NCBI GenBank assembly: GCA_030043575.1
Contig: JASHXK010000317.1
Coordinates: forward strand, 1 to 9,661
Source of the DNA: Terriglobales bacterium
GTDB taxonomy: Bacteria; Acidobacteriota; Terriglobia; Terriglobales; Acidobacteriaceae
DNA length: 9,661 bases
Direction of reading: 5' to 3'
Below the pieces are notes generated by a model that was not told where the DNA came from, made no database searches, and saw only the letters and a program-made list of their open reading frames with translations. The translations under genes and the position numbers were made by a program. Numbering within the stretch: the first letter of the stretch is position 1; every line of letters starts with the position of its first letter. This document shows positions 1 to 6,202 of this stretch, in pieces.

Positions 1-407
1 TTCAGCGCGGCAAGAAACTTCAGCCCGTCGTGACGGCTCGAGTCCTCCATCCCGTTGCGCGTCTCGTTGGTGAACTTGCAGAAATTCACCTTCCAGGCAT
101 GAGTTGAGGTGCCGAGCATGTAAATGTTGGCTCCGGCGCAGAACATTCGCTCTCGCGCGCTGGTTAGAATCACGCAGACGACTTCCGGATGCTCAAAGCG
201 GATGCTCTGCAGAATGTTGTGCAGCTCGATGTCGACGCCAAGATCATACGAGTTGAGCTTGAGTTTGTACCCGGGGCGCAGTCCGGCGTCCTCATTGACG
301 TTCATGGCCAGGGTCGCGTTGCGGCCATCGATGGTGAGCCGCCAATGACGGTATACTCCCGGAGTCACGTCGAAGGTGACCAGGTCAGCCTCTTTCAGGT
401 CAGGCAT
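1..407 (-). CDS. boxC: Benzoyl-CoA-dihydrodiol lyase BoxC, N-terminal part (cut by left edge)
   Basis: This gene is read on the minus strand from ATG at 407-405 and has no stop before the left edge, so only about 135 N-terminal residues are present; I translated it by hand. BoxC is a crotonase-superfamily enzyme. In the aerobic CoA-dependent benzoate pathway it opens the ring of 2,3-epoxybenzoyl-CoA/dihydrodiol to 3,4-dehydroadipyl-CoA semialdehyde and formate. The visible sequence has the features I recognise in BoxC: PGYKLKLNSYDLGVDIEL near residues 45-62, the crotonase-type oxyanion-hole segment FCAGANI near 89-95, and the family stretch HAWKVNFCKFTNETRNG near 103-119 followed by EDSSRH. 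The rest of the crotonase core lies outside the window. BoxC proteins are usually about 550 residues, so roughly a quarter is here. A strong GAGGAGA ribosome site sits nine bases upstream. The gene follows boxR in the same direction but has its own promoter-like region. boxB and boxA are expected further left. Confidence 0.93.
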   Translation of the reverse strand, partial: MPDLKEADLVTFDVTPGVYRHWRLTIDGRNATLAMNVNEDAGLRPGYKLKLNSYDLGVDIELHNILQSIRFEHPEVVCVILTSARERMFCAGANIYMLGTSTHAWKVNFCKFTNETRNGMEDSSRHDGLKFLAAL

Positions 408-416
408 GAAGAAAAA

Positions 417-423
417 TCTCCTC
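417..423 (-). promoter_or_regulatory. Ribosome binding site of boxC
   Basis: On the minus strand GAGGAGA lies nine bases before the ATG at 407. It fixes the boxC start and suggests efficient translation, since it is the best Shine-Dalgarno match among the box genes here. Confidence 0.8.
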
Positions 424-462
424 AGAAAAACGACGGGTAGCAACAACCCCACAGCTTATGGA

Positions 463-476
463 TGCATTATAGTGCA
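463..476 (-). promoter_or_regulatory. Candidate BoxR operator TGCA-N6-TGCA enclosing the boxC -10 box
   Basis: The plus strand reads TGCATTATAGTGCA: two TGCA half-sites (463-466 and 473-476) exactly six bases apart. On the minus strand the spacer and edge form TATAAT (471-466), a perfect -10 box facing boxC, about 59 bases before its ATG. From my knowledge of Azoarcus, BzdR and BoxR operators are built from TGCA repeats, including TGCA-N6-TGCA palindromes over promoters, and benzoyl-CoA releases the repressor. A repressor bound here would cover the -10 directly. The -35 is weak: TTTACA at 491-486 is a good hexamer but only 14 bp from the -10. Operator assignment is inferred from motif and context. 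Confidence 0.65.
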
Positions 477-481
477 TTTTT

Positions 482-514
482 GGTATGTAAAAATTGCCGC
501 AAGAATTACATACC
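482..514. repeat. 33-bp imperfect dyad between boxR and boxC
   Basis: GGTATGTAA (482-490) is matched by its perfect reverse complement TTACATACC (506-514). Inside, TTGC (494-497) and GCAA (499-502) are also complementary about the same centre, base 498, so 13 of 16 symmetric pairs match. The element lies just upstream of the boxC -10 box, at about -23 to -55 from the predicted transcript start. It has no U-run on the 3' side for boxR transcripts and would leave a one-base loop, so it does not look like a terminator. A DNA-binding site for a dimeric regulator fits better; the regulator is unknown. Confidence 0.6.
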
Positions 515-571
515 GGCCCAGAGATGGTTGTAACTCTAATATAAACAAAAATTGTAGCACTCAGTAATTCT

Positions 572-1525
572 TCAGTTAATGCCACCAAGTAGTGCACGCT
601 GCAATAGTGCGGCGCTCTCCTCGACCGTCACTCCACTCGTCCCGATGGTCACATCGGCTTTGCAATACAGCGGCTCGCGGACTTCCAGAATGCGCGTCAG
701 ATCCAGCATCGACTCGCGATTGTCCGCCATGGGCCGCATGTCCCCCTGTGCGATCACGCGTTGCATGTGCTCCTCCGGCGTCGCCCTGAGCCACACCGTG
801 AAACACATCGTGAGCAATCGGTCGAACGTAGCCGGCTCCGACACCAGGCTGCCGCCGGTTGCGAGCACGAATCGCGGATGTCGCTCGATCACCTGATCCA
901 GGCAGCGCCGTTCGAGCCGTCGAAATCCACTCTGCCCGTAAAGATCGAAAATCGCGCTAAGACTGACGCCGCTTTCCTGCTCGATCAGCCGGTCCAACTC
1001 GAGAAACGGTACTTCCAGCCGATTCGCGAGCATGGCTCCCAGAGTGGATTTTCCCGCCCCGCGAAGTCCGATGAGCGCAATGCGTCCGCGCCGCGCCTCC
1101 AGATCGACTCCGCCAAAATGCTGCACCAGGAGGCGGCGCGCTTCCGCCAGTTCGGCCGCCGGCAAGCGCCGCAGAAACTCAGCGGTGTGGACAAGGTCCA
1201 CTGGCGGCTCCGGGCCTTCCAGCACCAGCGCTTGGACCGGCATGTCCAGCGCCTTGGCAATCTGCCGCAGCAGCAGAATAGAAATGTTCCCTTGGCCGGT
1301 TTCCAGCTGTGCAAGATAGCGTTCCGAAACTCCCGAATCCCGCGCCAATAGCTTGCGCGTCATGCCGCGGCGCGCACGCGTCTCGCGTACCCGTTCGCCC
1401 AGCAGCGTAAGATAATTAGCTTCCGCCGCGCTGCCCTGCTCATTCGACGATGCCGACGCGACCTCGGCCAGCCCATCCGACTGCTCGCTTTCGTCCATAT
1501 GCACTATGTCGCGTTTCCGGCCCAT
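572..1525 (-). CDS. boxR: Benzoyl-CoA-responsive repressor BoxR (XRE HTH fused to shikimate-kinase-like domain)
   Basis: The product is 317 residues from ATG 1525, or 308 from the in-frame ATG 1498. Residues about 1-35 are a polar low-complexity tail. Residues 41-97 form an XRE/HTH_3 DNA-binding domain (core around SGVSERYLAQLETGQGNIS). A linker leads to a shikimate-kinase-like domain (about 147-312) with a Walker A motif GLRGAGKST at 153-161, an ELDRLIEQ segment at 176-183 and RPM at 264-266. This architecture is that of BzdR/BoxR, repressors of anaerobic and aerobic benzoate-CoA pathways; the kinase-like domain is known to bind benzoyl-CoA rather than act in aromatic amino-acid synthesis. 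The shikimate-binding Gly triplet is GGS at 224-226, consistent with lost kinase function. The gene lies between the boxC arm and the divergent flavodoxin-boxD operon and probably controls both and itself. The reading frame stays open upstream to 2137, but that part is antisense to the flavodoxin gene and is not included. No good ribosome site precedes either start. Confidence 0.9.
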   Translation of the reverse strand: MGRKRDIVHMDESEQSDGLAEVASASSNEQGSAAEANYLTLLGERVRETRARRGMTRKLLARDSGVSERYLAQLETGQGNISILLLRQIAKALDMPVQALVLEGPEPPVDLVHTAEFLRRLPAAELAEARRLLVQHFGGVDLEARRGRIALIGLRGAGKSTLGAMLANRLEVPFLELDRLIEQESGVSLSAIFDLYGQSGFRRLERRCLDQVIERHPRFVLATGGSLVSEPATFDRLLTMCFTVWLRATPEEHMQRVIAQGDMRPMADNRESMLDLTRILEVREPLYCKADVTIGTSGVTVEESAALLQRALLGGIN

Positions 1526-1530
1526 AGCTA

Positions 1531-1540
1531 ATGCATTATA
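1531..1540 (-). promoter_or_regulatory. boxR -10 box with overlapping TGCA half-site
   Basis: Minus-strand TATAAT at 1540-1535 is followed directly by GCAT, so a TGCA half-site (1532-1535) overlaps the end of the -10. The 10 bases here are identical to those at 462-471 in the boxC promoter, in the same orientation. A start of transcription near 1526-1529 would make the message leaderless for ATG 1525. A further TGCA occurs at 1500-1503. The placement suggests autoregulation of boxR. Confidence 0.55.
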
Positions 1541-1557
1541 CTTCCACAACGGGCACG

Positions 1558-1563
1558 TATAAT
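1558..1563 (+). promoter_or_regulatory. -10 box of the flavodoxin-boxD-bclA operon
   Basis: A perfect TATAAT on the plus strand predicts transcription from about 1570, just before the ribosome site of the flavodoxin gene. The position 17 bp upstream is occupied by the boxR -10 box (1535-1540), so no good TTGACA-like -35 is available and the two divergent promoters overlap. Occupancy of the TGCA at 1532-1535 could affect both. Confidence 0.55.
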
Positions 1564-1571
1564 AAGAGTGC

Positions 1572-1582
1572 GGAGGGTGAGG
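1572..1582 (+). promoter_or_regulatory. Purine-rich ribosome site deciding the flavodoxin start
   Basis: GGAGGGTGAGG holds two Shine-Dalgarno-like cores upstream of GTG 1595; the nearer GAGG leaves 12 bases. The in-frame GTG at 1577 lies inside this element and the GTG at 1568 lies before the predicted transcript start, so 1595 is the most plausible initiation codon. Confidence 0.5.
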
Positions 1583-1594
1583 ACGGGCGATAGC

Positions 1595-2068
1595 GTGGGT
1601 GTAGACATCACGATTCTGGTCGGCACCATGACCGGCACCGCCGAGATGGTGGCGCAGGAAGTCCAGCAGGCGCTGGAGTCCGCCCGACATCACGCTACCA
1701 TTCAGGTGATGGACAATCTCGACGCCAGTGTCTTCGCCCCGGGCGGCACGTTTTTGATTTGCACTTCGACCTACGGTAACGGCGACGTTCCCGACAACGC
1801 ACAGGCGCTCTTCAGTAGTCTGGAGACGGAGCGGCCGGATATCAGCAACGTTACCTATGGTGTCATTGCCCTCGGCGATACGACCTATAAAGACACTTTC
1901 TGCCAGGGCGGCAAGCGCTTCGACAAACTGCTCACTGAGCTCGGCGCCAAACGCGCGGGCGAGATGCTGATGCACGATGCCAGTTCCGGCACCTTGCCGG
2001 AAGAACTGGCAGCGCAATGGGTTGTCCCCTGGGTCGAACGGCACCTGGCGCCGCTGGAGCAGGCATAA
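1595..2068 (+). CDS. MioC-like flavodoxin, first gene of the box operon
   Basis: This is a 157-residue short-chain flavodoxin, a soluble FMN electron carrier. The three FMN-binding loops are visible, counting from GTG 1595: the phosphate loop GTMTGTAE near 10-17, the second loop STYGNGDVPDN near 58-68, and the third loop ALGDTTYKDTFCQGGKRFD near 92-110. The third loop, with its DTFC motif, and the EWV-like end (AAQWVVPWV) resemble MioC and the flavodoxin domains of sulfite and cytochrome P450 reductases more than classic FldA. In-frame GTG codons also occur at 1568 and 1577. GTG 1595 is preferred because the predicted transcript begins near 1570, GGAGGGTGAGG lies at 1572-1582, and the protein then starts right at the first beta strand. 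It is 28 bases upstream of boxD in one operon. A role in passing electrons to the BoxA/BoxB epoxidase is inferred from position only; a housekeeping MioC role is the alternative. Confidence 0.88.
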   Translation: MGVDITILVGTMTGTAEMVAQEVQQALESARHHATIQVMDNLDASVFAPGGTFLICTSTYGNGDVPDNAQALFSSLETERPDISNVTYGVIALGDTTYKDTFCQGGKRFDKLLTELGAKRAGEMLMHDASSGTLPEELAAQWVVPWVERHLAPLEQA

Positions 2069-2096
2069 GCAGCTTTCATGGGAGATGGCATAAATC

Positions 2097-3701
2097 ATGG
2101 CAACAACCGCAGAAAATCGCGTTGCATCCGATGCCAAGGTGCTGCAGAGCTACCTGGGCGGCAAGTGGCAGGCGGGCACTGGGGAAGGCACATCGCTGAT
2201 CAATCCCACAACCGGGGACATCGTGGCATCGGCAAGTTCAAAAGGTCTGGACTTAAGTACCGCATTGTCGTACTCCCGCAATGTGGGAGGTCGGGAATTG
2301 CGCAAGCTAACCTACGCGCAGCGAGCGGAGTTGCTGGGCAAGATCGCCGACACTCTCGCCGCGCGCCGCGATGAGTGGTTTGAGATTGCGCGCAAGAACT
2401 CCGGCAATACAAAGGCCGATGCCGCGATCGACGTCGATGGCTCCATCGGGACGCTGAAGTACTTCGCCAAGATCGGCGCCAAGCTGGGTGACACGCGAAT
2501 GTTGCGCGACGGTTCTCCCAGCCGTTTGGCGCGCGATCCGAACTTTCAGGGTCTGCACCTCGGAGTACCGCTCGACGGAGTTGCCGTCCACATCAACGCT
2601 TTCAACTTCCCCGCGTGGGGACTGTGGGAAAAGGCAGCCGTCAGCCTCCTCGCTGGCGTGCCGGTGTTCTCAAAGCCGGCGACCTCGACCGCATGGCTCG
2701 CGCAGGAGATGGTCAGCGCGGTTCTTGAGGCCGACATTCTCCCGCCGGGAGCATTGTCCGTCCTCTGCGGCTCGCCCAATGATCTGCTCGATCATCTGCA
2801 ATTAGGCGACGTCGTTGCTTTCACCGGTTCGGCCGATACCGGCGAGGGAATCCGCCGGCATCCGCGGATTCGCAAGCAGAACATTCGCGTGAACATCGAA
2901 GCTGACAGCCTGAACGCCGCTCTGCTTGGCCCCGATGTACAGCCTGATTCGATGGATTTCGGCTTGTTCGCCCGCGAAGTCGTGCGCGAGATGACCTCCA
3001 AGACCGGCCAAAAGTGTACGGCGATTCGCCGCGTCCTGGTTCCTGACTATCACGAGCAAGCGGCGATTGACGCTCTCTCTGCGCAGCTGAAGATGACGGT
3101 TGTCGGCGATCCGGCCAACGCCCTGGTTACCATGGGTCCCGTCGTCAACATGGCGCAGCGCAAATCCATCGGCGAAGGCATCGCCCAGCTGAATACCCGG
3201 GCTGATGTCGCCTACGAGCCCGACAACTTCGCTCCACTCGATGCCGACACCGAGCATGGCGCGTTTGTTGCGCCCACGCTGCTGCGCGCCCGCGAAAAAG
3301 GTAATGACGATGTCATCCACGAGGTTGAGGTCTTTGGTCCGGTGGCAACCGTCGTTTCATATCGCGATAAACACGATGCATTCGCACTGGCCCGGCGTGG
3401 TGGCGGCTCACTGGCCGCCTCGGTCTTCAGCGGCGACACGAATTTCCTCACCGAAGCCGGAGCCGCACTGGGAACCAGCCACGGTCGCGTCTTGCTGGTG
3501 GATCCGTCGATCCGCGAAAGCCACACCGGGCATGGCATTGTATTGCCGTCCTGCATGCACGGCGGACCGGGACGCGCCGGTGGCGGCGAAGAGCTAGGCG
3601 GACTGCATGGTTTGTGGTTCTATCATCAGCGTGTCGCCATGCAGGGCGCGGGTCCGACGCTGACCGCGCTCAACGAGCGGGCTGCCGATCCGCACGAGTA
3701 A
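2097..3701 (+). CDS. boxD: 3,4-dehydroadipyl-CoA semialdehyde dehydrogenase BoxD
   Basis: A 534-residue aldehyde dehydrogenase of the BoxD/PaaZ-N-terminal type. It oxidises the ring-cleavage product of BoxC, 3,4-dehydroadipyl-CoA semialdehyde, to 3,4-dehydroadipyl-CoA, with NADP+ as the known cofactor of the family. The N-terminal segment LQSYLGGKWQAGTG opens the fold. The cofactor region includes NAFNFPAWGLWEKAA near 168-182, SKPATST near 193-199 and FTGSADTGE near 242-250. The general-base glutamate is E268 in NIEADSLNAALL, and the nucleophilic cysteine is C307 in TGQKCTAIRRV. Both lie 11 residues after the E257 and C296 I recall for the Burkholderia xenovorans enzyme, so the spacing is conserved. 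No hydratase domain follows, which separates it from full PaaZ. The ATG is preceded by GGGAG 12 bases away. It is the second gene of the operon, 18 bases before bclA. No truncation is seen. Confidence 0.93.
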   Translation: MATTAENRVASDAKVLQSYLGGKWQAGTGEGTSLINPTTGDIVASASSKGLDLSTALSYSRNVGGRELRKLTYAQRAELLGKIADTLAARRDEWFEIARKNSGNTKADAAIDVDGSIGTLKYFAKIGAKLGDTRMLRDGSPSRLARDPNFQGLHLGVPLDGVAVHINAFNFPAWGLWEKAAVSLLAGVPVFSKPATSTAWLAQEMVSAVLEADILPPGALSVLCGSPNDLLDHLQLGDVVAFTGSADTGEGIRRHPRIRKQNIRVNIEADSLNAALLGPDVQPDSMDFGLFAREVVREMTSKTGQKCTAIRRVLVPDYHEQAAIDALSAQLKMTVVGDPANALVTMGPVVNMAQRKSIGEGIAQLNTRADVAYEPDNFAPLDADTEHGAFVAPTLLRAREKGNDDVIHEVEVFGPVATVVSYRDKHDAFALARRGGGSLAASVFSGDTNFLTEAGAALGTSHGRVLLVDPSIRESHTGHGIVLPSCMHGGPGRAGGGEELGGLHGLWFYHQRVAMQGAGPTLTALNERAADPHE

Positions 3702-3719
3702 AACACAACGAGCCCCGAC

Positions 3720-5270
3720 GTGGAGTTTTCGCATTACAATGCAGCCGTCGATCTGGTTGAGCGCAACCTTAAGCCCGGTCGCGGGAGTCGAATCGCGGTA
3801 ATTGATGAGAGCGGTTCGCACCCCTATACCGAGTTGGCGGCGCACGTGAACCGTTGCGGCAATGTGTTGCGGGATCTTGGTCTACAACCGGAACAGCGCG
3901 TGCTTCTGTGCCTTTACGACAGCATCGATTTTCTGGCGTGCTTCCTGGGTGCGATTAAGGTCGGCATCATTCCCGTCCCGATCAACACCATGTGGTCGGT
4001 CGGCGACTATGCATATGTGTTGAGCGACAGCCGCGCGCGGGTCGCCATTGTTTCAGAGGCGCGCTTGCCGGTGATGCTCGAGGCTGCGCAGGTCAGCGGC
4101 TGGCAGGGAAGCATCGTCGTTGGGGGCAGTTGCCACGCCGGCTATCCCGAACTTTCCCGGCTCATGGAGTCAGCGTCAACCGCTTGTGAGCCGTATCCAA
4201 CGCGGCCCGACGACGCATGCTTCTGGTTGTACTCGTCGGGATCGACCGGACGGCCAAAGGGCGCTGTTCATGTCCACACCAGCCTGGTGAAAACAGCTGA
4301 GCTCTACGGGCAGGGCCTGCTGGGAATCGACGGCTCCGATCGCATCTATTCGGCGGCGAAGCTGTTCTTTGCTTATGGATTGGGCAACGCGTTGACCTTT
4401 CCGCTTTCCGTCGGTGCGACATCCATACTGTTTGCGGGACGGCCCAAGCCGCCTGAAGTGAATCGTATCCTCCGCGAACAACGGCCGACGATTTTCTTCG
4501 GAGTGCCGACCCTATTCAGTTCTTTGCTCGCTTCACCGGATCTTCCGGCTCGCGGAGAACACGCATTAAGGCTCTGCGGTTCAGCTGGTGAAGCCTTGCC
4601 GGCGCCAATAGGAAGGGCGTGGACGGAACGCACGGGCGTTGAAATCATCGACGGTGTTGGATCGACTGAGATGCTGCATTGCTTTGTCGCTAACCGCCCG
4701 GGCGCCGTCCGATACGGAACTTCGGGCGTGCCAGTGCCTGGCTATCGCGTACGGTTAGTCGATGACGACGGTGCAGGGGTCGCGACCGGTGAGATCGGAG
4801 AGTTGCAGGTGAGTGGTCCGACAGCGGCGGCATGTTATTGGAACAATCGCGAGAAGACACGCGCGACGTTCCTGGGCGAGTGGATGCGAACGGGCGACAA
4901 ATACCGGCAGGATAGCGACGGTTATCTGATCCACTGCGGCCGCAGCGACGACATGATGAAGGTCAGCGGTCAGTGGGTGTCGCCGATGGAAGTGGAGTCG
5001 GCACTGATCGCCCATGACGCAGTGCTGGAAGCGGCTGTGGTCGCCACGAGCGATGAAAATGGCCTGGTCAAGCCAAAGGCGTTTATTGTGCTGAAGAACG
5101 GTTTGCCGGCAAACGACGCCATGCGGCAGCAGTTGCAGGATTTCGTGAAGACGCGCCTGGCCCCGTACAAGTACCCCCGATATATCGAGTTCATGACTGA
5201 GCTGCCGAAGACGTCAACCGGTAAATTACAGAGATACCTTCTGGCCAGACGCGAATCGAGAGCGTCGTAA
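3720..5270 (+). CDS. bclA: Benzoate-CoA ligase
   Basis: A 516-residue member of the ANL acyl-CoA synthetase superfamily that activates benzoate with ATP and CoA to benzoyl-CoA, AMP and PPi. This is the entry step of the pathway, and the product is also the inducer of BoxR. The start YNAAVDLVERNL is typical of benzoate-CoA ligases. The ATP phosphate loop YSSGSTGRPKG begins at Y171, the substrate/adenine segment FAYGLGNALTFPL is near 220-232, the A5 motif GVGSTEMLH begins at G312, and the hinge region holds GRSDDMMKVSGQWVSP near 402-417. The catalytic lysine of the C-terminal lid is K502 in KTSTGKLQR. The GTG at 3720 is the only start available close to the family's usual N terminus, since the boxD stop lies in the same frame seven codons upstream. 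Its ribosome site is poor, which suggests translational coupling to boxD. Related ligases for hydroxy- or aminobenzoate are possible, but the box context favours benzoate. Confidence 0.92.
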   Translation: MEFSHYNAAVDLVERNLKPGRGSRIAVIDESGSHPYTELAAHVNRCGNVLRDLGLQPEQRVLLCLYDSIDFLACFLGAIKVGIIPVPINTMWSVGDYAYVLSDSRARVAIVSEARLPVMLEAAQVSGWQGSIVVGGSCHAGYPELSRLMESASTACEPYPTRPDDACFWLYSSGSTGRPKGAVHVHTSLVKTAELYGQGLLGIDGSDRIYSAAKLFFAYGLGNALTFPLSVGATSILFAGRPKPPEVNRILREQRPTIFFGVPTLFSSLLASPDLPARGEHALRLCGSAGEALPAPIGRAWTERTGVEIIDGVGSTEMLHCFVANRPGAVRYGTSGVPVPGYRVRLVDDDGAGVATGEIGELQVSGPTAAACYWNNREKTRATFLGEWMRTGDKYRQDSDGYLIHCGRSDDMMKVSGQWVSPMEVESALIAHDAVLEAAVVATSDENGLVKPKAFIVLKNGLPANDAMRQQLQDFVKTRLAPYKYPRYIEFMTELPKTSTGKLQRYLLARRESRAS

Positions 5271-5297
5271 GGGCTTGCGAGAGGAGATGCCGAACGC

Positions 5298-6152
5298 GTG
5301 AACACGACCAACAGCCGGGGTGAAATCATCGTCGACGGCAAGCGGTTGGAGACACTCTGGATCGGGCGCGAGCGATCCGATCAGCCAACCATCGTTATGC
5401 TGCACGAGGGCCTGGGATCGATCGCCTTATGGAAGGACTTTCCGCAACAGCTCGCCGCACACACTGGTTGCGGCGTGCTAGTTTACTCGCGCTACGGCCA
5501 CGGTAGCTCCGATAAGTTGATGGAAAAGCGGCCGGTCAACTTCATGCATCACGAAGGCGAAGTTGTTTTGCCGGAGTTGCTGGATAAACTGTCGATTGCG
5601 CGACCCGTGCTGCTTGGTCATAGCGACGGAGGGTCGATCTCGCTTATCTTCGCGGGAAGATATCCGGAACGGCCGCGAGCGCTGGTTCTGGAAGCTCCGC
5701 ATGTGTTCGTGGAAGATCTCAGCATCGCCAGCATCGCACAGGCGAAGGTGAACTACGAAACATCCGACCTGCAGCAGAAGCTCGCGCGCTACCACGCCAA
5801 CGTCGACGCGACGTTTTGGGGCTGGAACGATATCTGGCTCGATCCGAATTTTCGCGATTGGAACATTGAAGAGTATCTTGCGGCGATTCGGTGTCCTGTG
5901 CTGTGCATCCAGGGCGAGCAGGATGAATACGGAACGCGCGCGCAGGTCGATGCGATTGCAGGTCAAGTACCTCAGACCGAGATCATGATGCTGCCGGACT
6001 GCAAGCATTCGCCGCATCGTGATCAGCCCGAGAAGACTCTGGCTCGCATAGTGGGATTTGCCGGCAGAGCAGTGCGAAGCGACGATGCCCTGGTCGCGGT
6101 CAAAGAACGGCCAACTTCGGTTGGAATCGCAGTTCAACAGGAAACAACTTAA
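5298..6152 (+). CDS. Alpha/beta hydrolase of the box operon
   Basis: A 284-residue alpha/beta-hydrolase fold protein with a complete predicted triad: S109 in the nucleophile elbow GHSDGG, D209 in GEQDEYG, and H237 in CKHSPHRDQP. The oxyanion-hole segment LHEGLGS lies near 35-41. A cap-like region rich in Trp and Asp (FWGWNDIWLDPNF, about 173-185) lies between strands 6 and 7. There is no signal peptide, so it should be cytoplasmic. Hydrolases of this type recur in box clusters, where a lactone- or thioester-hydrolysing role has been suggested; the substrate is not settled and I do not assign one. GTG 5298 is preceded by AGGAG at 5282-5286. A closer ATG at 5287 is out of frame and stops after four codons. 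It lies 27 bases after bclA. The last 30 or so residues (from about 255) are polar and probably outside the fold. Confidence 0.86.
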   Translation: MNTTNSRGEIIVDGKRLETLWIGRERSDQPTIVMLHEGLGSIALWKDFPQQLAAHTGCGVLVYSRYGHGSSDKLMEKRPVNFMHHEGEVVLPELLDKLSIARPVLLGHSDGGSISLIFAGRYPERPRALVLEAPHVFVEDLSIASIAQAKVNYETSDLQQKLARYHANVDATFWGWNDIWLDPNFRDWNIEEYLAAIRCPVLCIQGEQDEYGTRAQVDAIAGQVPQTEIMMLPDCKHSPHRDQPEKTLARIVGFAGRAVRSDDALVAVKERPTSVGIAVQQETT

Positions 6153-6202
6153 GGCGAACAGGGAGCAGCAAAGAGCGATTATCGAAAGGCGGTGTTTCCA
6201 AT

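Noticed and set aside
124..440. Plus-strand open frames at the left end
   Set aside because: The real gene is boxC on the other strand, cut by the edge; the plus-strand translations are shadows.
593..603. TGCACGCTGCA, a second close TGCA pair
   Set aside because: It sits inside the 3' end of boxR, with a three-base instead of six-base spacer and no promoter, so it is probably chance coding sequence.
761..1351. Plus-strand open frame of 196 codons
   Set aside because: It is antisense to boxR, whose translation shows clear HTH and Walker A motifs.
1526..2137. Upstream open frame of boxR on the minus strand
   Set aside because: It is antisense to the flavodoxin gene, has no BoxR-like content, and the HTH protein starts naturally at 1525 or 1498 next to a promoter.
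2802..3320. Minus-strand open frame of 172 codons
   Set aside because: It is a shadow of boxD in G+C-rich DNA, with no ribosome site or domain.
3699..3722. boxD stop and bclA GTG in the same frame, possible read-through fusion
   Set aside because: Both proteins are full length for their families, and an 18-base gap in one frame occurs by chance a third of the time.
5478..6137. Minus-strand open frame of 219 codons
   Set aside because: It lies entirely antisense to the alpha/beta hydrolase, which has an intact triad; the opposite translation has no recognisable motif.
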